This document shows, piece after piece, positions 8,389-17,339 of a stretch of 64,000 bases of DNA (its first letter is position 1; each line of letters opens with the position of its first letter). Made by a program: the position numbers and the translations under genes. The stretch covers positions 2,418,001-2,482,000 of the forward strand of contig CBDDKZ010000005.1 in NCBI GenBank assembly GCA_965230415.1, given 5' to 3'. The DNA is from CBDDKZ01 sp965230415. Lineage in GTDB: Bacteria; Bacteroidota; Bacteroidia; Cytophagales; JAAEPT01. The notes beneath the pieces were generated by a model. The model was given only the letters and a program-made list of their open reading frames with translations. It was not told the DNA's origin and searched no databases.

Positions 8389-8868
8389 ATGATTTCTACC
8401 CATTTAGATATAAATAAATCCAGAGTTTGGATATATCAGTCTTCCCGCACATTTACTGATGATGAAGTGAGTAAAATTGAACTTATGTTACAGGACTTTG
8501 TCAGAAATTGGTTAAGTCACGGGGCTCCGGTACACGGCAACTTTGAAGTTAAAAAGAATCGATTTATCGTTTTAATGGCCGACGAGTCAGACGATCGACT
8601 TGGTGGTTGTTCTATAGACAGCTCTACGCATATTATTAAAACTATAGAACAGGAAATTCAAATCAGTTTGTTAGATAAAAGTCTGCTGGCATTTTTGGTT
8701 AATGACGAAATAAAAACAATTCCACTAATTGATATAAAGAAAAGTGTAGAAAAAGCAGAAATTAGTGAGGATACACTCTATTTTAATAATTCCATTACCA
8801 GCTTGAAAGAATATGGAGAGTCCTGGCTTACGTCGGCTTCGCAAACATGGTTATCTCGCTACTTTTAA
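8389..8868 (+). CDS. conserved Bacteroidota protein of unknown function
   Basis: A 159-residue soluble protein, recognisable by RVWIYQSSRTFTDDEV near the N-terminus and FIVLMADE in the middle. Homologues occur widely in Bacteroidota. They are sometimes labelled 'ABC transporter ATPase', but the sequence has no Walker A, Walker B or signature motif, so that label is not supported. No signal peptide or membrane segment is seen. It stands alone, 112 bases after the Hdr-like pair. Confidence 0.75.
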   Translation: MISTHLDINKSRVWIYQSSRTFTDDEVSKIELMLQDFVRNWLSHGAPVHGNFEVKKNRFIVLMADESDDRLGGCSIDSSTHIIKTIEQEIQISLLDKSLLAFLVNDEIKTIPLIDIKKSVEKAEISEDTLYFNNSITSLKEYGESWLTSASQTWLSRYF

Positions 8869-8960
8869 TGCTCAAAATCAAATATTAGAGCATTTTTGTA
8901 CGTTGAATTAGAAATGACATAAAATTTACTTAAATTCCTATTCGATTCATTTTAGGGCGT

Positions 8961-11174
8961 ATGAGATTTATATTTCCATTTATTCTGTTGGTTTTACTTT
9001 GCTCCTCGTGCGTAGATAAGGCTACGTCTTATTTGCAAAAAGGAAAATTGGAATTTAACAGGGCAGAATATGAACCGGCCATAGAGCACCTAAAAGAAGC
9101 ATTGGAGCATGGAAAAAAGCAAAATGTTTCAAGGAGTTTCATCGCTGATGCAAACTTTCATATTGCCGAATCTTATCGTCGGTCTAATCGAATTAACGAG
9201 TCTGAATACTTTTATAAAGACGCTGTTAAAAATGGATACATAGATGAGCATGCCGATTTTTGGGTGGCTTACGCTATGAAAGTGAATGGCAAATATGAAA
9301 GTGCACGTGTTCAGTTTCGGCGTTACATCAAAATGGGCACTAACGATGCCTACGTTGAACGGGCAAAGCATGAGCTTAAAAACTTGGATGAACTGGCTAA
9401 GATCTATTATAAGAGAGCACAGTTTAAGGTGAAAAATATGGCAGAGCTAAACACCGATGGCGTCGAATATTCACCTATGATGTACAACGACCGCACCATG
9501 TATTTTACTTCTTCACGCGGTGAAGGGCCTGTTTATCAAGGGCACGGAACTCGTTTTACCGATATTTTTGAGTGGCGATTCGATGGTGCAACATCGACTT
9601 CTGGCGTTGATGTTCCTCTTAATATATTGGTGAATGATCCGAAAAGACATGAAGCGACGGTGACCTTTTCGCCGGATAAGCAAACAATGATATTTTCCAG
9701 AAGCTCCAATGGAAAAGCAAATGACATCACACAAGAAATAGACCTATTCGAATCAAAACTAATAAATGGTGATTGGTCAGAACCTAAGCGCCTGCGCTTT
9801 TCATTGAGCAATTATTGGGATTCTAATCCTTTTTTAAGTCCTGATGGCAAAACACTTTATTTTGCTTCGAACAGACCAGATGGCTATGGGGGGGACGATC
9901 TTTGGAAGGTAAGCCGGGAATCGGACGGAACGTGGGGCGAAGTCAAGAATTTGGGCAAAAATATCAATACCGAAGGCGATGAACAATTTCCGTATCTGGA
10001 TAGGCGCGGGAATTTTTACTTTGCTTCCGATGGACACCCGAGTTTTGGGGGGCTCGATATATTTGTCTATGAAAAGGATGAAGAAGGACATCGACATGTT
10101 CGAAATATTGGTTTATCGGTGAACTCTAAATGGGATGATTTTGGCATTATTTTTACAAAGCGTGATCAGGGATTTTTCTGTTCTAACAGACCGGAGGGCA
10201 AGGGAAATGACGACATTTATTACTTTGAGTACGACTTTGAGCCTAAATATTACCTGGAAGGATCGGTGAAAGGAAAAACCCTGGGTAAATACAATACGGT
10301 TACAAATACGTTGAAGATCCTCCCTAATAGTTTGATTATTCTTAAGGATGCAAGAGGTATGGAACTGGAAACAGCAATATCCGATTCGCTGGGTTATTTT
10401 ATCTTTGAAGTGGAACCTGAGAAAAATTATAACCTGCACGCGGAGCATGAAGGTTACCTGGCTCGTGATCAGATTTTTTCAACAATGGGAAAATCAGTTG
10501 CTTCGTCACATAATGATGACGTTTTTTTCGAAACGGAATTAATATTAGACCCGATTGGTGAAAACGTTGTGGTGGAGTTTCCTCCTATATTTTACCCTTA
10601 CAATAGCTGGGATATAACACCCAAGGCCGAGGAAGTACTCATGGAAATGGTAGATGTTATGAAGAAGAACCCTACCATACTTGTGGAACTGGGTTCGCAT
10701 ACCGATGCCAGAGGTACCGCAGAATTTAATAAAAAATTATCGCAGAACAGAGCAGAGTCGGCTGTTGAGTGGATAATATCGAAAGGGATAGCTAAAGATC
10801 GACTCACAGCAAAAGGATATGGAGAACAAGAACCTCTCCGTTTGTTAAAAGATACCCTCATGTTTACACAGGGTATGGTTTTAACGGAGCTTTATCTGGA
10901 TTCATTGCTACAGGTGGGGGATACGCTAATAGCCGAAACCGGGCATCAATTAAATCGAAGGTCAGAATTTAAGATTGTCGGACAAATTGAAAAACCGGTA
11001 GACCTGGAAAATATTGAAGTAATTGATTCGGGGAAGAAAGAAGCTATTATAGAAAAGCAAAAACTCAAATATGAACAAGTGATAATGAACAGGTACCTGC
11101 AAAAAAACAAGATTTTGGAAAACGAAGCTGACGCAGGTGAACCTGTTAATGATGAATTGCAAGCTCCGGATTAA
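8961..11174 (+). CDS. PorE-like lipoprotein: TPR, PD40 propeller, CarboxypepD-reg-like, OmpA C-terminal domain
   Basis: A 737-residue envelope protein. It has a lipoprotein signal (acylated Cys17 in LLCSSC), TPR-type helices at about 22-150, and WD40-like PD40 repeats at about 165-430 (for example SPDGKTLYFASNRPDGYGG). A carboxypeptidase-regulatory-like beta domain lies at about 433-520. The peptidoglycan-binding OmpA domain starts near 530 (VELGSHTDARG, LSQNRAESAV). This order is that of PorE, the lipoprotein that ties the type IX secretion machine to peptidoglycan, though Bacteroidota carry several paralogues with the same architecture. The OmpA domain has an insertion of about 30 residues before its final strand. 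The TfoX-N gene follows after 5 bases. Confidence 0.85.
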   Translation: MRFIFPFILLVLLCSSCVDKATSYLQKGKLEFNRAEYEPAIEHLKEALEHGKKQNVSRSFIADANFHIAESYRRSNRINESEYFYKDAVKNGYIDEHADFWVAYAMKVNGKYESARVQFRRYIKMGTNDAYVERAKHELKNLDELAKIYYKRAQFKVKNMAELNTDGVEYSPMMYNDRTMYFTSSRGEGPVYQGHGTRFTDIFEWRFDGATSTSGVDVPLNILVNDPKRHEATVTFSPDKQTMIFSRSSNGKANDITQEIDLFESKLINGDWSEPKRLRFSLSNYWDSNPFLSPDGKTLYFASNRPDGYGGDDLWKVSRESDGTWGEVKNLGKNINTEGDEQFPYLDRRGNFYFASDGHPSFGGLDIFVYEKDEEGHRHVRNIGLSVNSKWDDFGIIFTKRDQGFFCSNRPEGKGNDDIYYFEYDFEPKYYLEGSVKGKTLGKYNTVTNTLKILPNSLIILKDARGMELETAISDSLGYFIFEVEPEKNYNLHAEHEGYLARDQIFSTMGKSVASSHNDDVFFETELILDPIGENVVVEFPPIFYPYNSWDITPKAEEVLMEMVDVMKKNPTILVELGSHTDARGTAEFNKKLSQNRAESAVEWIISKGIAKDRLTAKGYGEQEPLRLLKDTLMFTQGMVLTELYLDSLLQVGDTLIAETGHQLNRRSEFKIVGQIEKPVDLENIEVIDSGKKEAIIEKQKLKYEQVIMNRYLQKNKILENEADAGEPVNDELQAPD

Positions 11175-11179
11175 TAATT

Positions 11180-11551
11180 ATGGCTTATGACGAATACCTG
11201 GTGGAGCGAATTACCAGGGTTTTACAAGATAGAAAGGCAAATTTTTTTTCTAAGAACATGATGGGCGGCCATGTATTCATGGTTGACGATAAGATGCTTT
11301 GCGGAACACACCTGGATAAAAAGTACGGAGCAAGTCTATTAATGGCGCGTATTGGTGAAGCTGCTTATGAAGAAGAAATTGAGCGTCAGGAATGCCTGCC
11401 TATGGACTTTACCGGCAGACCAATGAGAGGTTACATTTATATTACACCAGATGGTTTCGATATGGATGAAGATCTTGAATATTGGATTGATAAGTGTTTG
11501 CACTTTAACCCCTTGGCTAAGGCCAATAAAAAGCGAAACCCTAAGAAATAA
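11180..11551 (+). CDS. TfoX/Sxy N-terminal domain protein
   Basis: A 123-residue protein with the TfoX-N fold: MMGGHVFMVDDKMLCGTH near residue 28 and the final LEYWIDKCLHFNP helix. TfoX/Sxy regulates competence in gamma-proteobacteria, but stand-alone N-domain proteins have no assigned function. The C-terminus is Lys/Arg/Asn-rich. It lies 5 bases after the PorE-like gene and is probably in the same transcript. Confidence 0.8.
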   Translation: MAYDEYLVERITRVLQDRKANFFSKNMMGGHVFMVDDKMLCGTHLDKKYGASLLMARIGEAAYEEEIERQECLPMDFTGRPMRGYIYITPDGFDMDEDLEYWIDKCLHFNPLAKANKKRNPKK

Positions 11552-11586
11552 ATCCTAATTTCAGAATAAATAGTAGGGAGAAGACC

Positions 11587-11618
11587 AAAAAAAAGATGCC
11601 CCCGCGAAGGAAGGCATC
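11587..11618 (-). terminator. minus-strand intrinsic terminator with no annotated upstream gene
   Basis: The minus strand reads GATGCCTTC (11618-11610), a short TTCG-containing loop, then GGGGGCATC with two G-T pairs (11603-11595), followed by eight T. It does not follow a protein gene: the next minus gene already has its own terminator at 11767-11799. It may end a small RNA, or act as a backup terminator or a 3' barrier for the plus-strand tfoX-like gene. Confidence 0.65.
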
Positions 11619-11656
11619 CATATTACAACCCCAAAAAATCTACTTATGAAATAATT

Positions 11657-11708
11657 TGAATCATTAAGAGACCTATTACCCATTAAGAGGATACACTTAA
11701 ATGATTCA
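11657..11708. ncRNA. long imperfect inverted repeat between two terminators; candidate small RNA
   Basis: TGAATCATTAAG (11657-11668) and CTTAAATGATTCA (11696-11708) are complementary except for one bulged base, enclosing 27 bases that can fold further (CCTATT...AGAGG). The element lies in a 293-base stretch with no convincing ORF, between minus-strand terminators at 11587 and 11767. A structured transcript on the minus strand is possible. No known RNA family is recognised, and no exact TAnnTTTG box was found. Confidence 0.35.
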
Positions 11709-11766
11709 TTCCAACTAAGTATTACTCTATCATCGGAAAAACGGTACTGCGGTATACAGGTGATAC

Positions 11767-11799
11767 AAAAAAAAACGAGTTGTTTATTAAACAACTCGT
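11767..11799 (-). terminator. intrinsic terminator after the small secreted protein gene
   Basis: On the minus strand ACGAGTTGTTT and AAACAACTCGT (11799-11789 with 11785-11775) form a perfect 11-bp stem with a 3-base loop followed by eight T. It lies 46 bases past the stop of the gene at 11845-12060. Confidence 0.85.
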
Positions 11800-11844
11800 A
11801 CTGCTACTCTGGATAATTGGTGATTTTTGGGTTTAATATTTGGG

Positions 11845-12060
11845 TTAGCAGAGTAGTTCAGGTTTGTATTCAACTCCCAGTTTATGTCTATACCATTTGT
11901 AAGCTTCCTCGGTTTCTTTTTGATTGGGCTTCTTTAGGTTTTTTTGAGTTTCATTGGCTTGTTTTATGTGCTTATTATTCGTAGCACCCGATGTTTTTGA
12001 GTTGTTGGCCAGGCAGTTGAAAGAAACGAATAGGGTTAGGGCTACGATTAGTGGTTTCAT
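11845..12060 (-). CDS. small secreted protein of unknown function
   Basis: A 71-residue product with a clear signal peptide (MKPLIVALTLFVSFNCLA, cut after about residue 18). The mature part is Lys/Asn/Thr-rich and ends in WYRHKLGVEYKPELLC with a C-terminal Cys. No family is recognised. Support for a real gene comes from the signal peptide and the strong terminator placed at its 3' end. It is transcribed opposite to its neighbours on both sides. Confidence 0.6.
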   Translation of the reverse strand: MKPLIVALTLFVSFNCLANNSKTSGATNNKHIKQANETQKNLKKPNQKETEEAYKWYRHKLGVEYKPELLC

Positions 12061-12321
12061 TATATGATTATTTTAATGTGATGTTATATTATTTTACGGG
12101 AGAAGAAAGGGTGGGTTAGTGTTCAAATGACAAAAAAAGCTGAGTGTGTCAAAAAAGTAGTTGAATCATAAGGAAAACCAGATGAAATTGACTCTGAACG
12201 TTATCAAAGCTTTTTAAGGGTTGAATACTGACTTTTGTCATGGTATACTATATATATTTATATAATCTTATAGAAAATAGTTGCGGCTTTTCTGCAATAT
12301 TTTTTTAAGATTCAGTATTTA

Positions 12322-12825
12322 ATGGGGGAATTAAAGTTAAGGTTACGCTTTGATGTTGATGTTGAAATGAACATTGCTGACGTACGTAGTTTATTAAAAG
12401 CTCGTTTAACGAATAAAGTTGATCAGATTCACGGACACGTTTCAAACAATCATTGTACTATTAAATTACCGCTGCAAGACAGAAGTTTTTGGTCTCCACA
12501 ATTAGAATTGTCTTTGTACGAGCACGATGGTAGAACGAACATTAAAGGCGTATTTGGTCCACAGACCAATTTGTGGTTGTTATTTATGTTTTGTTACATG
12601 GTATGTTCTTGTGTATTACTATTTGGGCTCACCATAGGCTTTAGTCAGTTGACTATAGGTAAGAGCCCTTATGGTTTTTTGGGCATAATAGTATCATTGG
12701 TCAGTATTATGACGCTTCATCTGACTTCAAAGTATGGACAAACCAAAACCAGGCATCAAATTGACGACTTGATGTTTTTTTTAAAGAATGCCCTGTCGTT
12801 AAGAGATATTAGTGCGCCGGAATAG
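12322..12825 (+). CDS. two-TM membrane protein of unknown function
   Basis: A 167-residue protein. Residues 1-75 form a soluble, strand-rich domain. Two hydrophobic segments follow (about 88-110, LWLLFMFCYMVCSCVLLFGL, and 118-137), then a short basic tail. No family is recognised. It is preceded by about 260 bases without a gene and is not clearly in an operon. Confidence 0.6.
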   Translation: MGELKLRLRFDVDVEMNIADVRSLLKARLTNKVDQIHGHVSNNHCTIKLPLQDRSFWSPQLELSLYEHDGRTNIKGVFGPQTNLWLLFMFCYMVCSCVLLFGLTIGFSQLTIGKSPYGFLGIIVSLVSIMTLHLTSKYGQTKTRHQIDDLMFFLKNALSLRDISAPE

Positions 12826-12914
12826 TTTCTTGAACCCCGTAGACTGTGAAAATGTAGCTTAATAAAGCCTTTAATTTAATAACTGGTGAAATTTGCGCGT
12901 CTAACTTTTCCGTG

Positions 12915-13256
12915 CTATGCAACTGCACTAAAATCGAACTGATCTAACTTCGATGTGAGGTAGATGTTTCGAATACCTTCGAATTGAAGAGATCTAATGA
13001 GCTCATGCCCAATATCATCTGTACTATAAAGGATAATCGGAAAACGCAATAAAACTATTTCCATTAATAGATCTGATACACCCATTCCAGGAATTCCAGC
13101 GTTTATTAAGAGTAAGTTTGGTTGTTTATTTTTAATGTTTTCAAGTACCTCTTCTTCATTGTCAAAATAAGACATGTTATCAAAACTGAATTTCTGCAAT
13201 TTGCCCCATGTATTATCGTCAATGCTGTTTTGATCGATAACAAAAACTGATTTCAT
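12915..13256 (-). CDS. receiver-like protein lacking the phosphoacceptor Asp
   Basis: A 113-residue single-domain protein with the response-regulator receiver pattern: acidic VFVIDQN at 4-10, LLLINAGIPGM at 48-58 where the usual DxxxPG acceptor Asp is Asn52, a Thr/Ser position in LYSTDD, and a conserved-type Lys103 in YLTSK. The frame extends 13 codons upstream to 13295, but the receiver begins at the tandem ATGs at 13256/13259. No output domain and no adjacent kinase are present. It may act as a non-phosphorylated scaffold. Alternatively it is a divergent receiver-fold protein of unrelated function. Confidence 0.6.
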   Translation of the reverse strand: MKSVFVIDQNSIDDNTWGKLQKFSFDNMSYFDNEEEVLENIKNKQPNLLLINAGIPGMGVSDLLMEIVLLRFPIILYSTDDIGHELIRSLQFEGIRNIYLTSKLDQFDFSAVA

Positions 13257-13340
13257 CATAAATATACGTTTAGTAATATCTTGTCGGTTGCCCAAAAAGA
13301 GCAGGCTAATATGTATTTTACGTAAATAAGTGAGCGGGAG

Positions 13341-13796
13341 TTATTGGTCATTTCTTAGTGCGTTAAAAAATGTTTGTATTATCTGCTCACATTCTCTTGC
13401 CATTATACCCGATTCTACCTGGGTTTTGGGGTGTAAAAGGTGTTTTCCTATTTTTGAGTACCCTCGTTTTTCATCCGAAGCACCGTAGACGAGTTTTCCG
13501 AGCTGAGCCCAATATAAAGCACCTGCACACATGTTACAAGGTTCTAACGTAACGTAGAGCGTGCAATCGTTTAGGTATTTACCATTTAGGAAGTTTGCTC
13601 CGGCTGTTATCGCAATCATTTCTGCATGAGCAGTAACATCGGTCAGTCTTTGAGTTTGGTTGTGAGCACGGGCAATTATTCTGTTTTTGGAAACAAGGAC
13701 AGCGCCTACGGGGACCTCTCCTTCTTCCAAAGCCTTGTGCGCTTCGTTAATAGCTTGCTTCATAAAATGGTCGTCGCTATAAACAGAAAGTTCCAT
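13341..13796 (-). CDS. tadA: tRNA-specific adenosine deaminase
   Basis: Deaminates A34 to inosine in tRNA-Arg(ACG). The 151-residue product has the zinc/active-site motifs HAEMIAI (His and catalytic Glu) and PCNMCAGAL (two Cys zinc ligands), and the typical YGASDEKRGY. Its ATG overlaps the stop of the DUF4834 gene by one base (TAATG), indicating translational coupling in the carB-DUF4834-tadA operon. Confidence 0.95.
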   Translation of the reverse strand: MELSVYSDDHFMKQAINEAHKALEEGEVPVGAVLVSKNRIIARAHNQTQRLTDVTAHAEMIAITAGANFLNGKYLNDCTLYVTLEPCNMCAGALYWAQLGKLVYGASDEKRGYSKIGKHLLHPKTQVESGIMARECEQIIQTFFNALRNDQ

Positions 13797-14068
13797 TAAT
13801 CTACTTCTTCATACTCAACGTATTCTCCCCCTTTGTAATCGTTTGCTGTTTTACCAGCTCCTTTTCTACCCTTCGGGCGAAAACTTATATAAATATTACC
13901 AATACGGGTGCCACGCTCTCGTTGATCGTTACTTTGGTAACTATTAGTGTTGCGTTTTTGTTGGTTACTGGCAGCCTCATTACCAGTCAGTGTCTTATAA
14001 AAAAACTTAAAGACTCTGGTAATGAGGAAATAACCAATTATTACTACTAAGAGGAATTTTAACCACAT
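13796..14068 (-). CDS. DUF4834 family single-pass membrane protein
   Basis: A 90-residue protein with one N-terminal transmembrane segment (WLKFLLVVIIGYFLITRVF), a hydrophilic Gln/Asn-rich linker and the conserved tail IGNIYISF..KGRKG...GGEYVEYEEVD. This pattern is the Bacteroidota DUF4834 family, of unknown function, often found next to tadA. It starts 2 bases after carB and overlaps tadA by one base. Confidence 0.8.
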   Translation of the reverse strand: MWLKFLLVVIIGYFLITRVFKFFYKTLTGNEAASNQQKRNTNSYQSNDQRERGTRIGNIYISFRPKGRKGAGKTANDYKGGEYVEYEEVD

Positions 14069-14070
14069 AA

Positions 14071-16884
14071 TTATCTACTCAGATAAAGGTTTCTTTTACT
14101 ATAAATGTCCAAGAAGAACTCATCCTGCAGATCATCTATGAAATAGATTGCCTCACCGGTAGACTTCATTTCCGGCCCCAATTCTTTGTTTACGTTAGGG
14201 AATTTATTAAAAGAAAATACCGGAATTTTGATAGCGTATCCCTTCTTTACAGGGTTAAATTCAAAATCACCTACTTTCTTTTCTCCCAGCATAACTTTGG
14301 TGGCGTAGTTCACATATGGTTCTTGGTACGCTTTTCCTATAAATGGAACAGTTCTGGAGGCCCTTGGGTTCGCTTCGATGATATAAACTTTATCGTTTTT
14401 AATTGCGAATTGAATATTAATTAAACCAACGGTATTTAGGGCCACCGCTATTTTTTCAGTATAGGTTTCTATTTGTTCCATTACAATGGCTCCCAAGCTA
14501 TAAGGAGGTAATACAGCGTATGAATCACCAGAATGTATTCCTGCCGGTTCTATGTGCTCCATTATTCCTAAAATTTGTACACTTTCCCCGTCGCAAAGTG
14601 CATCAGCTTCAGCTTCAATAGCTCCATCGAGGAAGTGATCTAACAATATTTTGTTTCCGGGGATATCTTTGAAGATGTTAACAACGTGCTCTTCAAGTTC
14701 CTTGTCATTAATAACAATTTTCATGCCTTGCCCTCCAAGTACGTATGAAGGTCTAACCAGCATCGGGTACCCAATTTTACTGCTGATTTCCAGCGCCTCA
14801 TCAGCCGTTTCAATAGCGCCATATTCCGGATATGGAATTTCGAGCTCTTTTAGCAAGTCCGAAAATCTACCCCTGTCTTCGGCTAAGTCCAAAGAATCAA
14901 AGCTTGTTCCAATTATTTTTATGCCGTACTTATCCAGTTTTTCAGCCAATTTCAAAGCCGTTTGACCACCCAGCTGAACAATTACACCTTCTGGTTTTTC
15001 ATTAAGTATAATGTCGTAAATATGTTCCCAGAAAACAGGTTCGAAGTATAATTTGTCAGCGGTATCAAAATCTGTGGATACTGTTTCAGGATTACAGTTG
15101 ATCATCACAGTTTCGTAGCCACATTCTTTAGCAGCTAGAACACCATGTACGCAGGAATAATCGAACTCAATACCTTGGCCAATGCGATTAGGTCCTGAGC
15201 CTAATACTAAGATTTTTTTCTTGTCACTTCTTATGGATTCATTTTCACCGTCAAAGGTTGAGTAGTAGTAGGGAGTTTTAGCTTCAAATTCAGCCGCACA
15301 GGTGTCTACCAATTTGAAGACCCTTTTTATCCCTAATTCGTGACGGCGATTGAAGACTTCGCTTTCCCAGCAGTTGACCAAATGTGCTATTTGGCGGTCT
15401 GCGTATCCTTTTTGTTTCGCTTCTCGAAAGAGATCTTCAGGCAGATCTTTGATCGTGTAATTGGAGATTTCTCTCTCCAACATCACTAACTCTTCCAGTT
15501 GGTTCAAAAACCAAGGGTCGATTTTAGTGATATTTTGAACAGTTTTTGTGGGAATGCCCAAAGCAAGCGCATCACGCAAATGAAACAATCTGTTCCATGT
15601 TGGATTGGCCAGGCTTTCAAGAATTTGTTCTTGATTGCGCAATTCTTTTCCATCTGCACCAATTCCATTTCGTTTGATTTCTAGAGACTGACATGCCTTT
15701 TGAAGTGCTTCCTGGAAATTGCGGCCTATACCCATTACCTCACCTACAGCCTTCATTTGAAGACCTAAACGCTTATCAGAACCTGGGAATTTATCGAAGT
15801 TCCAACGTGGAATCTTCACAATTACATAATCCAATGTTGGTTCAAAAAATGCAGATGTGTTTTTTGTGATCTGGTTTTTCAACTCATCTAAGGTGTAGCC
15901 GATAGCCAATTTAGCGGCAACTTTTGCGATAGGATACCCGGTTGCTTTTGATGCCAGTGCCGAAGAACGTGATACCCTCGGGTTAATTTCAATAACTATG
16001 ATCGACTCATCTTCCGGGTTAACAGCGAACTGAATATTACATCCTCCCGCGAATTCACCAACCGAGTTTACTATTTGTATTGCCTGATCACGCATTCTTT
16101 GGAAGCATGTATCAGAAAGTGTCATTGCCGGAGCAACAGTAATGGAATCACCAGTGTGAATCCCCATTGGATCGAAATTCTCAACGGTACAAACGATGAT
16201 AAAGTTTCCTAAATCATCACGCATCAATTCGAATTCATATTCTTTCCAGCCCAGAATACTTTGTTCGATCAATACCTCGTGAACAGGAGATTTATGCAGT
16301 CCATTATTTAATGCTTTGTCGAATTCTTCGGGTTTATTAACAAACGCGCCACCTGCTCCACCAAGAGTATAAGACGCTCTGATAATCAACGGGAATCCGA
16401 TTTCCTGGGCAATCTCTTTACCCTGCAAAAATGATGTTGCCGTTTTTCCTTTACAAACACCTAGTCCTTTTTCAATCATCAGCTGCCTAAATACTTCGCG
16501 ATCTTCAGCTGTTTCGATGGCTTTAGTGTCTACACCTATCATGCGGACATTGTATTTTTCCCAAATACCCGCTTTTTCACAGTCCATGGCAAGATTGAGT
16601 GCCGTTTGCCCGCCCATAGTCGGCAAAACAGCATCAATTTGATGCTTTTCAAGTACTTCTATAATCGACTTCTTTTCCAAGGGTCTAAGGTAAACATTAT
16701 CTGCTGTGACCGGATCGGTCATAATTGTCGCTGGATTGGAGTTAATCAGCGTAACCTCAATTCCTTCTTCCCTCAAGCTTCTTGATGCTTGTGATCCGGA
16801 GTAATCAAACTCACAAGCCTGGCCAATTACAATTGGGCCACTTCCTATAATTAATACTGATTTTATGCTATTGTCTCTAGGCAT
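14071..16884 (-). CDS. carB: carbamoyl-phosphate synthase large subunit, short form
   Basis: Makes carbamoyl phosphate from glutamine-derived ammonia, bicarbonate and two ATP, for pyrimidine and arginine synthesis. Both ATP-grasp halves are present: the carboxy-phosphate half starts IGSGPIVIGQACEFDYSG, and the carbamoyl-phosphate half starts LGSGPNRIGQGIEFDY near residue 560. The protein ends at residue 937 just after the second ATP-grasp core, so the C-terminal MGS-like allosteric domain (about 135 residues in the 1073-residue E. coli enzyme) is missing. This shorter form is known from other Bacteroidota. The small subunit carA is not in this window. A consensus promoter lies 36 bases upstream. 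Confidence 0.96.
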   Translation of the reverse strand: MPRDNSIKSVLIIGSGPIVIGQACEFDYSGSQASRSLREEGIEVTLINSNPATIMTDPVTADNVYLRPLEKKSIIEVLEKHQIDAVLPTMGGQTALNLAMDCEKAGIWEKYNVRMIGVDTKAIETAEDREVFRQLMIEKGLGVCKGKTATSFLQGKEIAQEIGFPLIIRASYTLGGAGGAFVNKPEEFDKALNNGLHKSPVHEVLIEQSILGWKEYEFELMRDDLGNFIIVCTVENFDPMGIHTGDSITVAPAMTLSDTCFQRMRDQAIQIVNSVGEFAGGCNIQFAVNPEDESIIVIEINPRVSRSSALASKATGYPIAKVAAKLAIGYTLDELKNQITKNTSAFFEPTLDYVIVKIPRWNFDKFPGSDKRLGLQMKAVGEVMGIGRNFQEALQKACQSLEIKRNGIGADGKELRNQEQILESLANPTWNRLFHLRDALALGIPTKTVQNITKIDPWFLNQLEELVMLEREISNYTIKDLPEDLFREAKQKGYADRQIAHLVNCWESEVFNRRHELGIKRVFKLVDTCAAEFEAKTPYYYSTFDGENESIRSDKKKILVLGSGPNRIGQGIEFDYSCVHGVLAAKECGYETVMINCNPETVSTDFDTADKLYFEPVFWEHIYDIILNEKPEGVIVQLGGQTALKLAEKLDKYGIKIIGTSFDSLDLAEDRGRFSDLLKELEIPYPEYGAIETADEALEISSKIGYPMLVRPSYVLGGQGMKIVINDKELEEHVVNIFKDIPGNKILLDHFLDGAIEAEADALCDGESVQILGIMEHIEPAGIHSGDSYAVLPPYSLGAIVMEQIETYTEKIAVALNTVGLINIQFAIKNDKVYIIEANPRASRTVPFIGKAYQEPYVNYATKVMLGEKKVGDFEFNPVKKGYAIKIPVFSFNKFPNVNKELGPEMKSTGEAIYFIDDLQDEFFLDIYSKRNLYLSR

Positions 16885-16919
16885 TTGCGCTCACCAAATT
16901 TTTGAAGTTCAAAATTCCA

Positions 16920-16951
16920 CAAAGATAGATGGTCCAGCTGTTTTATGCAAA
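16920..16951 (-). promoter_or_regulatory. promoter of the carB-DUF4834-tadA operon
   Basis: On the minus strand TTTG (16951-16948), a 20-base spacer, and TATCTTTG (16927-16920) match the Bacteroidota consensus at both boxes. Transcription should start about 30 bases before the carB ATG. Confidence 0.75.
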
Positions 16952-17042
16952 ATCTTTATGCTGATTGATTAAATAAAACGTAAAGGCTCCCCTGAGGAAT
17001 TAATTACAGACCTTTTTTTAAAAAATGGGCTTTACGAAAATG

Positions 17043-17339
17043 TTAATTTAGTGAGAATTGAGGGATGTTCACATTTACCCCATCATGGAATGCCAACGGA
17101 AATATCTCGAATTCAATATGGTTGAATATGGGCAATTTTAATAAGTGCTCTACCACATCTTCTTCCGTTTCGGCGTAGTATACAATCCAAAGCTTACTAC
17201 GATCTTCGGCAAGAGTGTAGTTCAATATCAGCCCTAGTTGCATTTGTTTTTCAACTTCCTTTCGTTGTTCCGGAATAAGCGATTCCAAAGCCTCGTCAAT
17301 TTCTAAAGGCAAGTTGATGTCTACCATAAATTCGTACAT
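17043..17339 (-). CDS. muconolactone-isomerase/YciI-like small protein
   Basis: A 98-residue protein with the ferredoxin-like dimeric alpha/beta fold pattern of muconolactone delta-isomerase relatives: MVDINLP strand, IPEQRKEVEKQMQLG helix, DRSKLWIVYYAETEEDV strand and helix, then FNHIEFEIFPLAFH. No muconate-pathway genes are nearby, so the enzyme name should not be taken as function. It is a stand-alone minus-strand gene. Confidence 0.65.
   Translation of the reverse strand: MYEFMVDINLPLEIDEALESLIPEQRKEVEKQMQLGLILNYTLAEDRSKLWIVYYAETEEDVVEHLLKLPIFNHIEFEIFPLAFHDGVNVNIPQFSLN

Noticed and set aside
8389..8868. 'ABC transporter ATPase' as the name for the 159-residue protein
   Set aside because: No Walker A, Walker B or signature motif; the label seems to have spread by annotation transfer.
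11561..11794. Minus-strand ORF of 77 codons in the gap after the TfoX-N gene
   Set aside because: It runs through two terminators and the inverted repeat; composition is not protein-like.
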